Origin: an uncultured Bacteroidia bacterium
GTDB taxonomy: Bacteria; Bacteroidota; Bacteroidia; Bacteroidales; UBA932
Length of the DNA: 61,324 bases
Assembly (NCBI GenBank): GCA_902788095.1
Contig: CADAIT010000015.1
Location: 1 to 61,324 of the forward strand
Reading direction: 5' to 3'
The position numbers and the translations under genes were made by a program. Positions 27,649 through 36,354 of this stretch are shown in pieces. The notes under the pieces were generated by a model. The model had not been told where the DNA came from, did no database searches, and saw only the letters and a program-made list of their open reading frames with translations. Positions within the stretch are counted from its first letter, which is position 1; each line of letters opens with the position of its first letter.

Positions 27649-28040
27649 TAAAAAAACCATGAATGCCCCAATCGCCTTGAAAAATATCCTTCGCACAGCA
27701 GGACTCGCAGCTCTCGGCGCATTCATTCTCTACCGGACAGGCGATGGTGCAACTTGCCTTCTGTCGGCTTATGTATAACAAAATCTACGAATGAATTTTA
27801 AACAGCTTCTGAGTCAAGCAAGCTGATATCATAACGTTAAAAATGTATCACAACTTAACACCCTACTATATAGAATCCATTTTGCAAGAGAGAACGGGCC
27901 AAGCAATCATCTAAGGAGTCATTACTGGTACAGCCAGCGGCACGCATAAGCCCGTTTTTGCACCGCTGGAGGACCAAAAGGTCTGCCAATGGCACGTTTT
28001 GTGGCCCAAACGTGCCGGTGGCGGGACTGGGTCCCGGGGA
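27649..28040. other. Gene-poor stretch with hairpins and a doubtful 39-residue frame
   Basis: I see no convincing gene. On the plus strand 27659-27778 encodes 39 residues (MNAPIALKNILRTAGLAALG...), with an amphipathic start but no promoter element in front; it may be a remnant. The right part holds short perfect hairpins: GGACC/GGTC at 27971-27983 and GGCACGTTT/AAACGTGCC (9 bp) at 27991-28016. These lie beyond the stop of the minus-strand Lrp gene and could act as its terminator or as a small structured element. Base composition on the left is lower in G+C than the neighbours. Confidence 0.35.
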
Positions 28041-28508
28041 CTACAGATAGAGTGCGCGGGTATTCTTGATTTCGTCCATGACGAAGGAGGAAAGGATGGA
28101 GCCGATGGAGCTGATGTTGCCCAGGACGTTGATGATAAACTCGTTGTAATACTTCATGTCGGGCGCGTAAATCTTCAACAGATAGTCGTATTCGCCGGAA
28201 ATGTTGTAGCATTCGGCTACCTGGGGAATGTCCCGGATGACGGAGATGAAATCCCGCGCCACATCACGGTTCATCTGCTTGAGCTTCACGGAACAGAACA
28301 CGGTGAATCCCCTGCCCAGCTTTTCCGCATCCAGCACGGCCACATACTGCTTGATGAAGCCGCTGCGTTCCAGCCGTTTCATGCGCTCGAACACGGGTGT
28401 GGTGGACAGGTTCACGCGTGCCGCCAGTTCCTTGGTAGTAAGCCGTGCATTCTCCTGCAGGGCCCGCAGGATTTGCAAATCCACAGCATCCAACTGTATA
28501 TCGCTCAT
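28041..28508 (-). CDS. Lrp/AsnC family transcriptional regulator
   Basis: A 155-residue feast/famine regulator. The N-terminal winged helix-turn-helix (about 5-65, LDAVDLQILRALQENARLTTKELAARVNLST) is followed by a RAM ligand-binding domain (about 70-150, with ISGEYDYLLKIYAPD). Lrp members form octamers that sense amino acids. It is divergent from metY-metX-thrA, separated by 260 bases containing both promoters, so control of that operon, with methionine or a related amino acid as ligand, is a reasonable inference. Promoter TATATTTG is the complement of 28575-28582. Confidence 0.92.
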   Translation of the reverse strand: MSDIQLDAVDLQILRALQENARLTTKELAARVNLSTTPVFERMKRLERSGFIKQYVAVLDAEKLGRGFTVFCSVKLKQMNRDVARDFISVIRDIPQVAECYNISGEYDYLLKIYAPDMKYYNEFIINVLGNISSIGSILSSFVMDEIKNTRALYL

Positions 28509-28574
28509 AAGAATAATTTTCTGCTAAAAACAAAAATTCAACGTCTATTTTTCTAAATATTCCAATCTAAAAAG

Positions 28575-28641
28575 CAAATATAGGAATATTTTCCAAATTT
28601 CATGAAAAACTTGTCCGTTTTTTCCGGACATTCTATCTTTG
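28575..28641. promoter_or_regulatory. Divergent Lrp/metY promoters
   Basis: Minus-strand TATATTTG (complement of 28575-28582) for the Lrp gene, and plus-strand TTG at 28611-28613 with TATCTTTG at 28634-28641, spaced by 20 bases, for metY. The metY leader is about 125 bases and contains the hairpin repeat at 28667-28735. Any Lrp operator should lie here. Confidence 0.6.
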
Positions 28642-28666
28642 CATTCCGAGAGCGTCGGCTAAAAGC

Positions 28667-28735
28667 AGATTCTTCGGCAGGTGGACCTGCCTTTGAATGA
28701 CATCGGCCTGTCATTCTGAACGAAGTGAAGAATCT
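28667..28735 (+). repeat. Palindromic pair of the dispersed TGTCATTCTGA repeat in the metY leader
   Basis: AGATTCTTC (28667-28675) and TTGAATGACA (28693-28702) are in inverted order to TGTCATTCTGAA (28709-28720) and GAAGAATCT (28727-28735). The two halves can fold into a long hairpin, with a smaller GCAGGT/ACCTGC stem in the left arm. A related single copy is in phoH and a triplet is at 58781-58850. Confidence 0.7.
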
Positions 28736-28768
28736 ACTTTTGCCACTCCTCAGGAAAAAAACAGAACT

Positions 28769-30049
28769 ATGGCAAAAATTGACACCTTATGCGTACATGC
28801 CGGATACAGCCCCGGAAAGGGCGAACCACGGCAGCTCCCCATCATCCAGAGTACAACTTTCAAATATGAGACGTCGGACCAGATGGCTCGCCTGTTCGAC
28901 CTGGAAGAAGCCGGCTACTTCTATACCCGCCTGCAGAATCCCACGGTCGATGCCGTTGCCGCGCAGCTATGCGCCCTGGAAGGCGGCGTGGGGGCCATCC
29001 TCACCTCCTCCGGGCAGGCCGCCAATCTCTTCGCCTGCATCAATATCGCCGGTGCCGGGGACCACATCATCGCCGCCAACAACATTTACGGCGGCACCTT
29101 CAACCTGCTGGGCGTCACACTGGAAAAATTCGGCATTGCGGTCAGTTTCATCAAGGCCGACGCCTCCGACAGCGAGATTGAAGCCGCCATCCGGCCCAAC
29201 ACCAAGCTCATCTTCGGGGAAACCCTCTCCAACCCGGGCGTAGAGGTGCTGGACATTGCCCGCTGGGCCGCCGTGGCGCACAAGAACGGTCTGCCGCTCG
29301 TGATTGACAACACCTTCGCCACGCCCGTCCTGTGCCGCCCGTTCGAATGGGGCGCCGACATTGTAACCCATTCCACCACCAAGTACATCGACGGGCACGG
29401 GGCCAGCGTGGGCGGCGCCGTGGTGGACAGCGGCAACTTCCCCTGGGACAAATATGCCGACAAATTCCCCGGCCTCACCACGCCGGACGCCTCCTATCAC
29501 GGCCTCACCTATACCAAAAAGTTCGGCAAGGCCGCCTTCATCACCAAGGCTGTCACCCACCTGATGCGGGACTTGGGCAGCACCCAAAGCCCCCAGAACG
29601 CCTTTTACCTGCACCTGGGCCTGCAAACCCTGCACCTGAGGATGCCGCGCCACTCCAGCAGCGCCCTTCAGGTGGCCCGCTGGCTGGAAAACTGCCCGGA
29701 CGTAGCCTGGGTGCACTATCCCGGCCTGGAAAGCGACCCGCACCACGCGCTGGCACGCAAATACCTGCCGGATGGCTGCAGCGGCGTGCTTTGCTTCGGC
29801 CTCAAGGGCGGCCGCGCCTTCGACAACCGCTTCCTGGACGCCCTCAAACTGGTGACGATTGAAACCCACGTGGCCGACTGCCACACCTGCGTCCTGCACC
29901 CGGCATCGCATACGCATCGGCAACTCTCCGACGAGCAGCTGAAAGCCGCCGGGATAGCCCCGGACCTCATCCGCTTCAGCGTGGGCCTGGAGGCAGCGGA
30001 AGACATTATCGCAGACTTGGAGCAGGCCCTGAACGCAGCTAAACAATGA
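28769..30049 (+). CDS. metY: O-acetylhomoserine sulfhydrylase (aminocarboxypropyltransferase)
   Basis: A 426-residue PLP enzyme of the Cys/Met metabolism family that makes homocysteine from O-acetylhomoserine and sulfide. The opening IDTLCVHAGYSPGKGEPRQLPII and the PLP lysine in HSTTKYIDGHG (about residue 204) are typical of MetY rather than cystathionine synthases. The sequence RFSVGLEAAEDIIADLEQAL closes the protein. I start at 28769; the longer frame would translate the dispersed repeat. Its stop overlaps the metX ATG. Confidence 0.93.
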   Translation: MAKIDTLCVHAGYSPGKGEPRQLPIIQSTTFKYETSDQMARLFDLEEAGYFYTRLQNPTVDAVAAQLCALEGGVGAILTSSGQAANLFACINIAGAGDHIIAANNIYGGTFNLLGVTLEKFGIAVSFIKADASDSEIEAAIRPNTKLIFGETLSNPGVEVLDIARWAAVAHKNGLPLVIDNTFATPVLCRPFEWGADIVTHSTTKYIDGHGASVGGAVVDSGNFPWDKYADKFPGLTTPDASYHGLTYTKKFGKAAFITKAVTHLMRDLGSTQSPQNAFYLHLGLQTLHLRMPRHSSSALQVARWLENCPDVAWVHYPGLESDPHHALARKYLPDGCSGVLCFGLKGGRAFDNRFLDALKLVTIETHVADCHTCVLHPASHTHRQLSDEQLKAAGIAPDLIRFSVGLEAAEDIIADLEQALNAAKQ

Positions 30050-31038
30050 TAAAACAACAACTTACAACACGACTGGACTTGGAATGCGGCGGCCGGCTGG
30101 AAAACGCCCGCATTGTATTCCACACCTCCGGATCCAGGACCGGAAAAGTCATCTGGATTTGCCATGCCCTCACCGCCAACAGCGACCCGGAAGACTGGTG
30201 GCCGGAGATGGTGGGACCGGGCAAAACCATCGACACGGAAAAAAACCGCGTGATATGCGTGAACATGCTGGGGAGCGCCTATGGTTCCGAAGGGCCGGCC
30301 CGTGAGAATCCAGCCACCGGGAAGCCCTGGATGCTGGATTTTCCGGACGTCACCATCCGCGATACGGTGCAGGCTTTTGAACTTGTGCGCAAACACCTGG
30401 GAATCCAAAAAATCGACCTCCTGATTGGCTCCTCCAACGGCGGATTCGACGCCATTGAATGGGCCGTGATGCAGCCGGATTTGTTTACCCGCTGCCTCTT
30501 CCTTTGCACGGCCCCGCGCATCTCCCCCTTCCTGGGAGCGACGGTGGAAGCCCAGCGCATGGCCCTGGAAGCGGACCCGACCTTCCGCGAGGCCCGCTCG
30601 CTGGACGGCGGCCGGGAAGGCCTCAAGTGCGCCCGCGCCCAGGCCCTTATCAGTTACCGCTGCTTCAAAGGCTACGGCCTCACCCAGGCGGAGGCCGACC
30701 CGGACACCCTGTTTGCAGGCCGCGTGGCCTCCTATGAGCGTTATCAGGGTGAAAAACTGGTGCGTCGCAACTTCGACGCCTACTCCTATTACTGCCTCTG
30801 CAATGCACTGGACAGCCACAACGTCGGCCGTGGACGGGGCGGCGTGCAAAAGGCCCTGCAAGGCATCAAGGCCCGCGTCACCGTGGTCGCCGTGGACAGC
30901 GACCTCATTTTCCCGCCGGCAGAAAGCCGTGAATGGGCATCCTGGATTCCGGGAGCCCAATATGTAGAAATCACTTCCAACTTCGGCCACGACGGCTTCC
31001 TTTTGGAAACCGCCAAACTGTCGGCCCTTATCCTGTAA
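30046..31038 (+). CDS. metX: Homoserine O-acetyltransferase (MetX family alpha/beta hydrolase)
   Basis: A 330-residue alpha/beta-hydrolase that transfers an acetyl (or succinyl) group to homoserine, feeding MetY. The nucleophile elbow is IGSSNGGFDAIEW (Ser about 129), with the acid in DSDLIFPP and the His in FGHDGFL. HALTANSDPEDWW is the oxyanion-side motif. The usual GGSMGG reads GSSNGG, a small variation. It overlaps metY by 4 bases and precedes thrA by 4 bases. Acetyl versus succinyl donor cannot be told here; the MetY neighbour is compatible with acetyl. Confidence 0.92.
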   Translation: MIKQQLTTRLDLECGGRLENARIVFHTSGSRTGKVIWICHALTANSDPEDWWPEMVGPGKTIDTEKNRVICVNMLGSAYGSEGPARENPATGKPWMLDFPDVTIRDTVQAFELVRKHLGIQKIDLLIGSSNGGFDAIEWAVMQPDLFTRCLFLCTAPRISPFLGATVEAQRMALEADPTFREARSLDGGREGLKCARAQALISYRCFKGYGLTQAEADPDTLFAGRVASYERYQGEKLVRRNFDAYSYYCLCNALDSHNVGRGRGGVQKALQGIKARVTVVAVDSDLIFPPAESREWASWIPGAQYVEITSNFGHDGFLLETAKLSALIL

Positions 31039-31042
31039 GCGT

Positions 31043-33403
31043 ATGCAAGTACTCAAATTCGGCGGCAGCTCCGTTGCCAACGCTGAAGCCATGCTTCAAA
31101 CCATCAAAATAGTGGAAAAGGCCCTGGAGGCCGACCGGACCATCGTCGTGAGCTCCGCCATCAGCGGCTGCACGGACGGGCTCATCGAAATGGGCCGCCT
31201 GGCCGCCGGACGCGACGAGGCCTACAAACTCCGCCTGGCGCACTGGCAGGAGAAACATCGCACCATCGTCGGGAAACTCCTTCCGGAAGGGTACAGGAAC
31301 AAGACACAGGCAGCCGTAGATGCCCTGTTCGGGGACCTGGAACGCATCCTGCAGGGCGTGTTCCTGCTGGGCGAGCTCTCCCCTGCCAGCCTGAGCGCAG
31401 TGGAAAGTTTCGGCGAGCTTTTCTCCACCCGCATCCTTACGGACAGTTTCCTTTCGCAAGGCATTGCGTGCCGATGGCTGGACGCCCGCGAACTCATCCG
31501 CATACGGGACGGCGTGGTGGAAAGCACCGAGTCTTACCGGCGCATGCAGGAAGCCATTGACCAGCATACCCGCGCGGAGCTGTTCATCGTTCCGGGCTTC
31601 ATTGCGCGGGACCAGGACGGCAAGGTGGCGACGCTGGGACGCGGCGGTTCCGACTATACCGCCTCGCTCTTCGCCGTGGGCATCCACGCCCGCCGGGTGG
31701 AGATTTGGACCGACGTTCCCGGCATCATGACCGCCCATCCGGACGTGGTGCCGTCGGCCCGTCCCATTCCGCATATCTCCTACCGTGCGGCGCAGGAACT
31801 GTCCCATTTCGGCGCCAAGGTGATTTATCCGCCGACCATCCAACCGGTTGTAGCTGAGGGGATTCCCATTTACGTAAAAGACACCTTCCACCCCGATGAA
31901 CCCGGCACGCTGGTGGAGAAGAATCCGCCGCGGGCGCAAGGGGGTGCCATCGGCATTGCCCATTCCCACGGCCTGGCGCTTATCTCGCTGGAAGGCAGCG
32001 GCATGGTGGGCGTTCCGGGATTCAGTTCCCGCCTTTTCGACGCCCTTTCCCGTGCCGGCATCAATATCATCCTCATCACGCAGGCGTCCTCGGTACATTC
32101 CATGTGCATTGCCATCGCCGCAGCGGACGCCGAGAAGGCCAGAAGGGCGGCCGATACCTGCTTCGCGTATGAAATTTCCCTGGGAAAACTGAATCCCCTG
32201 CGCGTGGAAAAAGGCTTCTCCATCGTCTGCGTCATCGGCGACGATATGCTGGGGCACAGCGGCGCCACCGGCAGCATGCTGGCCGCCCTGAGCCGCCACA
32301 GCATCCCCGTACGCGCCACCGCCCAGGGTTCCTCCGAGCGGAACATCTCCGTGATTGTCCCTTCCGAGCGGGCCGATGAAGCCATCCGCGCCATCCACCA
32401 CGAGTTCTTCGACCGCTTTGCCACGCAGGTCATCCCGCTGTTCATCGCCGGATACGGCCGCGTGGGCAAGGCACTGGTACACATGCTGCTGGACAATGCA
32501 GCGGCCATCGCCAAGCGCTCCGGCAAAGAACTCCGCGTGTGCGGCCTGGCCCGGAGTACGCGCTATGTGATTGATACGGAGGGCATCGACCTGGCCCATG
32601 CCGGCGAATGGCTGGAAAAAGGCATGGCCGGCTCCTTTGTGGATGCCCTGTGCGGGCTGTCCCTGGAGAACGCCATCTTCATTGACTGTACGGCCAATGA
32701 GGAGCTCGGGTTCCGCTATCCTGACCTTTTCCACAGCGGCTATTCCGTGGTGGCCTGCAACAAAATCCCCTTCTCGGGCACGTATGCCCAGTTCAAAAAC
32801 CTGCAGCTGGAGGCCCACAAGGCCGGTGTTTCCTTACGCTACGAGACTACGGCGGGGGCGGCCCTGCCCGTCCTGGTAACCCTGGACCGCGTAGTGCAGA
32901 GCGGCGACCGGCTGGTGCGCATGGACGCCGTGCTCTCCGGCACCCTCAACTACCTGCTGGACAATTACAAGGGCAGCGACTGGGAGGCCCTGGTGGAAGA
33001 CGCCCGCATAAAAGGCTACACGGAACCGGACCCGCAGGTGGACCTTTCCGGCAAAGACGTACTCCGGAAAATCCTCATTCTGAGCCGCCAGGCGGGCCTT
33101 CCGCTGGAAGAGGCGCAGGTAACGCTCGAGCCCATTCCAGCCGATATCGAAAAGCGGTACAAAAAAGCCGCAGCCTCTTCGAAGAAGCTGCGGTACGTTG
33201 CAACGGTGGACGCAGAGGGCCACGCGACGGTGGGCTTGCAGGAGGTGGGACCGGACAGCCCGCTCTACAGCCTCCGGGGCACGGACAACGCCATCCTCAT
33301 CACCACCGGCGACTACCCTTCCCCCATGCTCATCCAAGGCGCCGGCGCCGGAACGCGCCAGACGGCCGGCGGCCTGCTGAATGACATCATGCTCAGCCTT
33401 TAA
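31043..33403 (+). CDS. thrA: Bifunctional aspartate kinase / homoserine dehydrogenase
   Basis: A 786-residue fusion. The aspartokinase domain (about 1-280) begins QVLKFGGSSVAN. Two ACT regulatory segments follow (about 310-445, GSGMVGVPGFSSRLFDALSRAGINI and VIGDDMLGHSGATGSMLAAL). The homoserine dehydrogenase part (about 460-786) starts FIAGYGRVGKA and holds the catalytic Lys region SGKDVLRKILILSRQAG. It makes aspartyl phosphate and homoserine, the entry to methionine and threonine. Its position after metX suggests it serves homoserine for methionine. Its stop overlaps the convergent peptidase gene by 4 bases. Confidence 0.95.
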   Translation: MQVLKFGGSSVANAEAMLQTIKIVEKALEADRTIVVSSAISGCTDGLIEMGRLAAGRDEAYKLRLAHWQEKHRTIVGKLLPEGYRNKTQAAVDALFGDLERILQGVFLLGELSPASLSAVESFGELFSTRILTDSFLSQGIACRWLDARELIRIRDGVVESTESYRRMQEAIDQHTRAELFIVPGFIARDQDGKVATLGRGGSDYTASLFAVGIHARRVEIWTDVPGIMTAHPDVVPSARPIPHISYRAAQELSHFGAKVIYPPTIQPVVAEGIPIYVKDTFHPDEPGTLVEKNPPRAQGGAIGIAHSHGLALISLEGSGMVGVPGFSSRLFDALSRAGINIILITQASSVHSMCIAIAAADAEKARRAADTCFAYEISLGKLNPLRVEKGFSIVCVIGDDMLGHSGATGSMLAALSRHSIPVRATAQGSSERNISVIVPSERADEAIRAIHHEFFDRFATQVIPLFIAGYGRVGKALVHMLLDNAAAIAKRSGKELRVCGLARSTRYVIDTEGIDLAHAGEWLEKGMAGSFVDALCGLSLENAIFIDCTANEELGFRYPDLFHSGYSVVACNKIPFSGTYAQFKNLQLEAHKAGVSLRYETTAGAALPVLVTLDRVVQSGDRLVRMDAVLSGTLNYLLDNYKGSDWEALVEDARIKGYTEPDPQVDLSGKDVLRKILILSRQAGLPLEEAQVTLEPIPADIEKRYKKAAASSKKLRYVATVDAEGHATVGLQEVGPDSPLYSLRGTDNAILITTGDYPSPMLIQGAGAGTRQTAGGLLNDIMLSL

Positions 33404-35367
33404 TCCACAAAACACATCTCGTCCAGGAGGTAGCCGGCATGGCCGATTTCCTTTATTATGAACAGAATGTAGCGGACGTCCAGGGAGATGTTGCGACAGA
33501 CTTCCGGGTCGAAGTCAAGGTCGCTCATGGTACCCTCCCATACGCGGTCGAAATTGATTCCAATCAAATTGCCTTCCGCATTCAGCACCGGTGAGCCGGA
33601 GTTGCCGCCGGTGGTATGGTTGGTGGCCAGAAAGCAAACGGGCTGGTCCTCGTAGCCGCCCCGGGCATAAATATCCCGCAGCGCCTGGGGAATGTTGTAG
33701 TCGAAGATGTCCGGATTGTCCTTCTCGATGATGCCCCGCAGCGTGGATACCGGCCGGTAGTAGATGGCATCGGCAGGCCGATACCCCTCCACATGGCCGT
33801 AGGCGACGCGGAGCGTGAGGTTGGCGTCCGGGTAAAAGGCCTTGTCAGGCTCGAATTCCATCTGTGCGCGCATATAGTCGCGGTTCAGCAGCTGAAGCGA
33901 TTCGTTCAGTGAACGCACTTTGCTCACGATGGGACCTGCATAAAAGGCATCCAGGGCATCGGACAGCGCACGGGCCTCCTCGTCACTGGCAAAGACATCG
34001 TCCTTCCAGGCCGCCATGCTGCTGTATTCGGCACGCTTCTGCAGGAAATACGCAGGCTTGTAGGCATCGTCCAGATTCTTGTCGAAAGCTTCCATCAAGG
34101 CCACGAAGGTTTCCTCGTCGATGGGCCTGTAGTAGTCTTTCATGCTGAACGGACGGCCGGAAACCATGCGAAGGCGCTCGATGCTGCGGACGGTCTCGTT
34201 GTAGTATTCATAGGCCCGGTACAGGGCGTTGCGCTCCTCGTAAACGGCTGCCAGATTGTCCAGCAGATGCTCGTACTGCGTGCCGCGGGCCCACTCCCGG
34301 AAGCGCTTTTCGTAGGCCTGCTTGACGGCCACGGTCTTCATTTTCTTGAGGCCTTTCTCCTCGCCCTGCCATTTTTTCCAGGCATTGGCTACGCCCGCAT
34401 ATTTGCTGGAATACTGGATACGCACGGCCTGGCTCCGGTCCATGTACTTCTTCATGATTTGCAGCCGGGTGGTACGAAGGGCGATTTTTTCCGGATCCGA
34501 CACCTGGGAAATATACTTCACGGCCTCCGAGTGCACATATTCCTGCGTGCTGCCGGGGCAGCCGTACACAAAGGTAAAATCGCCCTCCTGCACGCCTGCA
34601 CGCGAAATCTTCAAGGATTTTTTAGGCGTATATGGCACGTTGTCAGGGCTGTAATCGGCCGGCATATTGTCCTTGCCGGCATAGATGCGGAAGATGGAGA
34701 AGTCGCCGGTATGGCGGGGCCACATCCAGTTGTCCGTTTCACCGCCGAACTTGCCGATGGAGGAGGGCGGTGCGCCCACCAGCCGCACGTCCCGGTATTC
34801 GCGGAACACGAAGAGGAAGTACTGGTTGCCATAGTACAGGGCTTCCACGCTGGCCTTGAGCCCGTTGCCGCCCTTCACGGCCTGTTCCTTGAGCTTGTCG
34901 CTGTTCTTCTTGACAATTTTGACGCGGTCCGCTTCATCCATTTTTTCCGGCTTGTACCCCTTGAGCACCTGGGCGGTCACGTCCTCCATCCGTTCCAGAA
35001 AACGCACGGTGAGCCCGGGATTGGGCAGTTCCTGCTGGCGGTTCATGGCCCAGAAGCCGTCTTTAAGGTAGTCGTGCTCCACGGAGGAGTGCTTCTGGAT
35101 GTAGTCGTAGCCGCAGTGGTGGTTGGTGAACAGGAGTCCCTCGTCGCTCACCAGCTCGCCGGTACAGCCGCCGCCGAAGAGCACCACGGCGTCTTTCAGG
35201 CTGGCCTGGTTCACGCTGTAAATGTCCTCGGCGCTGAGTTTGAAGCCTTTGGCCTGCATATCTTCTATGCGCTGGGAAATGAGGGCCGGGAGCCACATGC
35301 CTTCGTCGGCCTTCAACGGAAACAATGCGGCGGCCAGAAGGACCGCCAGGAGAATGGATTTCTTCAT
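33400..35367 (-). CDS. S46 family dipeptidyl-peptidase, DPP11 (Asp/Glu-specific) type
   Basis: A 655-residue secreted serine peptidase (signal peptide to LFPLKA) that removes dipeptides from peptide N-termini. The triad is His in TNHHCGYD (83-84), Asp in ETDNWMWPRHTGDF (near 225) and Ser in GGNSGSP (about 590). The residue 18 after that Ser is Arg in GINFDRVWEG (about 608). In Porphyromonas this position (673) separates DPP11 (Arg, acidic P1) from DPP7 (Gly, hydrophobic P1), so I infer Asp/Glu specificity. The length is slightly shorter than the usual 700-720. Promoter is the complement of 35390-35397. Confidence 0.9.
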   Translation of the reverse strand: MKKSILLAVLLAAALFPLKADEGMWLPALISQRIEDMQAKGFKLSAEDIYSVNQASLKDAVVLFGGGCTGELVSDEGLLFTNHHCGYDYIQKHSSVEHDYLKDGFWAMNRQQELPNPGLTVRFLERMEDVTAQVLKGYKPEKMDEADRVKIVKKNSDKLKEQAVKGGNGLKASVEALYYGNQYFLFVFREYRDVRLVGAPPSSIGKFGGETDNWMWPRHTGDFSIFRIYAGKDNMPADYSPDNVPYTPKKSLKISRAGVQEGDFTFVYGCPGSTQEYVHSEAVKYISQVSDPEKIALRTTRLQIMKKYMDRSQAVRIQYSSKYAGVANAWKKWQGEEKGLKKMKTVAVKQAYEKRFREWARGTQYEHLLDNLAAVYEERNALYRAYEYYNETVRSIERLRMVSGRPFSMKDYYRPIDEETFVALMEAFDKNLDDAYKPAYFLQKRAEYSSMAAWKDDVFASDEEARALSDALDAFYAGPIVSKVRSLNESLQLLNRDYMRAQMEFEPDKAFYPDANLTLRVAYGHVEGYRPADAIYYRPVSTLRGIIEKDNPDIFDYNIPQALRDIYARGGYEDQPVCFLATNHTTGGNSGSPVLNAEGNLIGINFDRVWEGTMSDLDFDPEVCRNISLDVRYILFIIKEIGHAGYLLDEMCFVD

Positions 35368-35389
35368 AACAATGGCGATAGGTCTTTTG

Positions 35390-35417
35390 CAAATATAGGA
35401 ATTTTAGTTTATATTTG
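35390..35417. promoter_or_regulatory. Divergent promoters of the DPP11 and nucleoside phosphorylase genes
   Basis: TATATTTG on both strands (complement of 35390-35397, and 35410-35417), each 22 bases from its start codon. Confidence 0.6.
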
Positions 35418-35439
35418 TGTTTTAAGAACCACATCAATT

Positions 35440-36324
35440 ATGAGAATTCCTGAATCTGAACTCATCATCAACGGCGACGGCTCCGTTTTCCACATTCACC
35501 TGAAACCGGAAGAACTCGCCGATAACGTCATCATGGTCGGCGACCCTTCACGCGTGGACATGATTGCCGAATATCTCACCGACATTGAATTCCGCCATGA
35601 GTCGCGTGAATTCGTTTCCGTGACCGGAAAATACAACGGGAAGCGCATCACCGCCCTCTCCCACGGAATCGGCCCGGACAACATTGACATTGTCATGACG
35701 GAACTGGACGCCCTTGCCAATGTGGACTTCAAAACCCGCGAGGTAAAGCCGGAGCATCGCTCCCTGAACATCCTGCGCATCGGCACTTCCGGTGCCCTGC
35801 ACCCTGACATTCCCCTGGGCAGCTATGTACTGTCACACATCAGCGTGGGATTCGACGGTGTCATGAACTGGTATGGCAACCGCGAAAAAATCACCATTCC
35901 GGAAGTGGAGGAAGCATTCAAAAAGCACATGAACTGGAGCCCGTACATTTCTTCCCCTTACTTCGTGAAGGCCTCCAGCAAAATCATCAAGCTCATGAAG
36001 GACGTCACATTGAAGGGCGTAACCATTTCTGCACCTGGCTTCTACGGTCCTCAAGGACGTATTGTCCGCCTGCCGCTGGCCATGCCCAACATGCTGAAGG
36101 ACGTCGAAGATTTCCGCTTCTCCACCGACGGTGAGGACTACCGCATCACCAACTTCGAGATGGAGAGTTCCCCGCTCGCCGGCCTGGCCGCCCAGCTGGG
36201 CCACCATGCCAGCACGGTTTGCTGCATCATCGCCAACCGCTACCTGCAAAGTTCCAACCCGGACTACAAACCGGCCATCCGCAAGCTTGTGGAACTGAGC
36301 CTGGAGAAGATGTCCACGCTGTAA
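35440..36324 (+). CDS. udp: Nucleoside phosphorylase (uridine phosphorylase-like)
   Basis: A 294-residue enzyme of the PNP/UDP phosphorylase family that cleaves a nucleoside with phosphate to base and ribose 1-phosphate. VIMVGDPSRVDMIAEYL is the phosphate-binding start of the family, SHGIGPDNIDIVMTEL and RIGTSGALHPDI form the base pocket, and FEMESSPLAGL is the signature near the C-terminus. Pyrimidine (uridine) preference is likely from similarity but not proven. The frame continues upstream antisense to the peptidase gene; the ATG 22 bases after the promoter is the sensible start. Confidence 0.88.
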   Translation: MRIPESELIINGDGSVFHIHLKPEELADNVIMVGDPSRVDMIAEYLTDIEFRHESREFVSVTGKYNGKRITALSHGIGPDNIDIVMTELDALANVDFKTREVKPEHRSLNILRIGTSGALHPDIPLGSYVLSHISVGFDGVMNWYGNREKITIPEVEEAFKKHMNWSPYISSPYFVKASSKIIKLMKDVTLKGVTISAPGFYGPQGRIVRLPLAMPNMLKDVEDFRFSTDGEDYRITNFEMESSPLAGLAAQLGHHASTVCCIIANRYLQSSNPDYKPAIRKLVELSLEKMSTL

Positions 36325-36354
36325 AACCCGCCGCATCTGAAAAATACCCCGAGT

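Noticed and set aside
28642-28768. A SAM riboswitch in the metY leader
   Set aside because: The leader is filled by the dispersed-repeat hairpin and I see no SAM-I or SAM-II conserved core.
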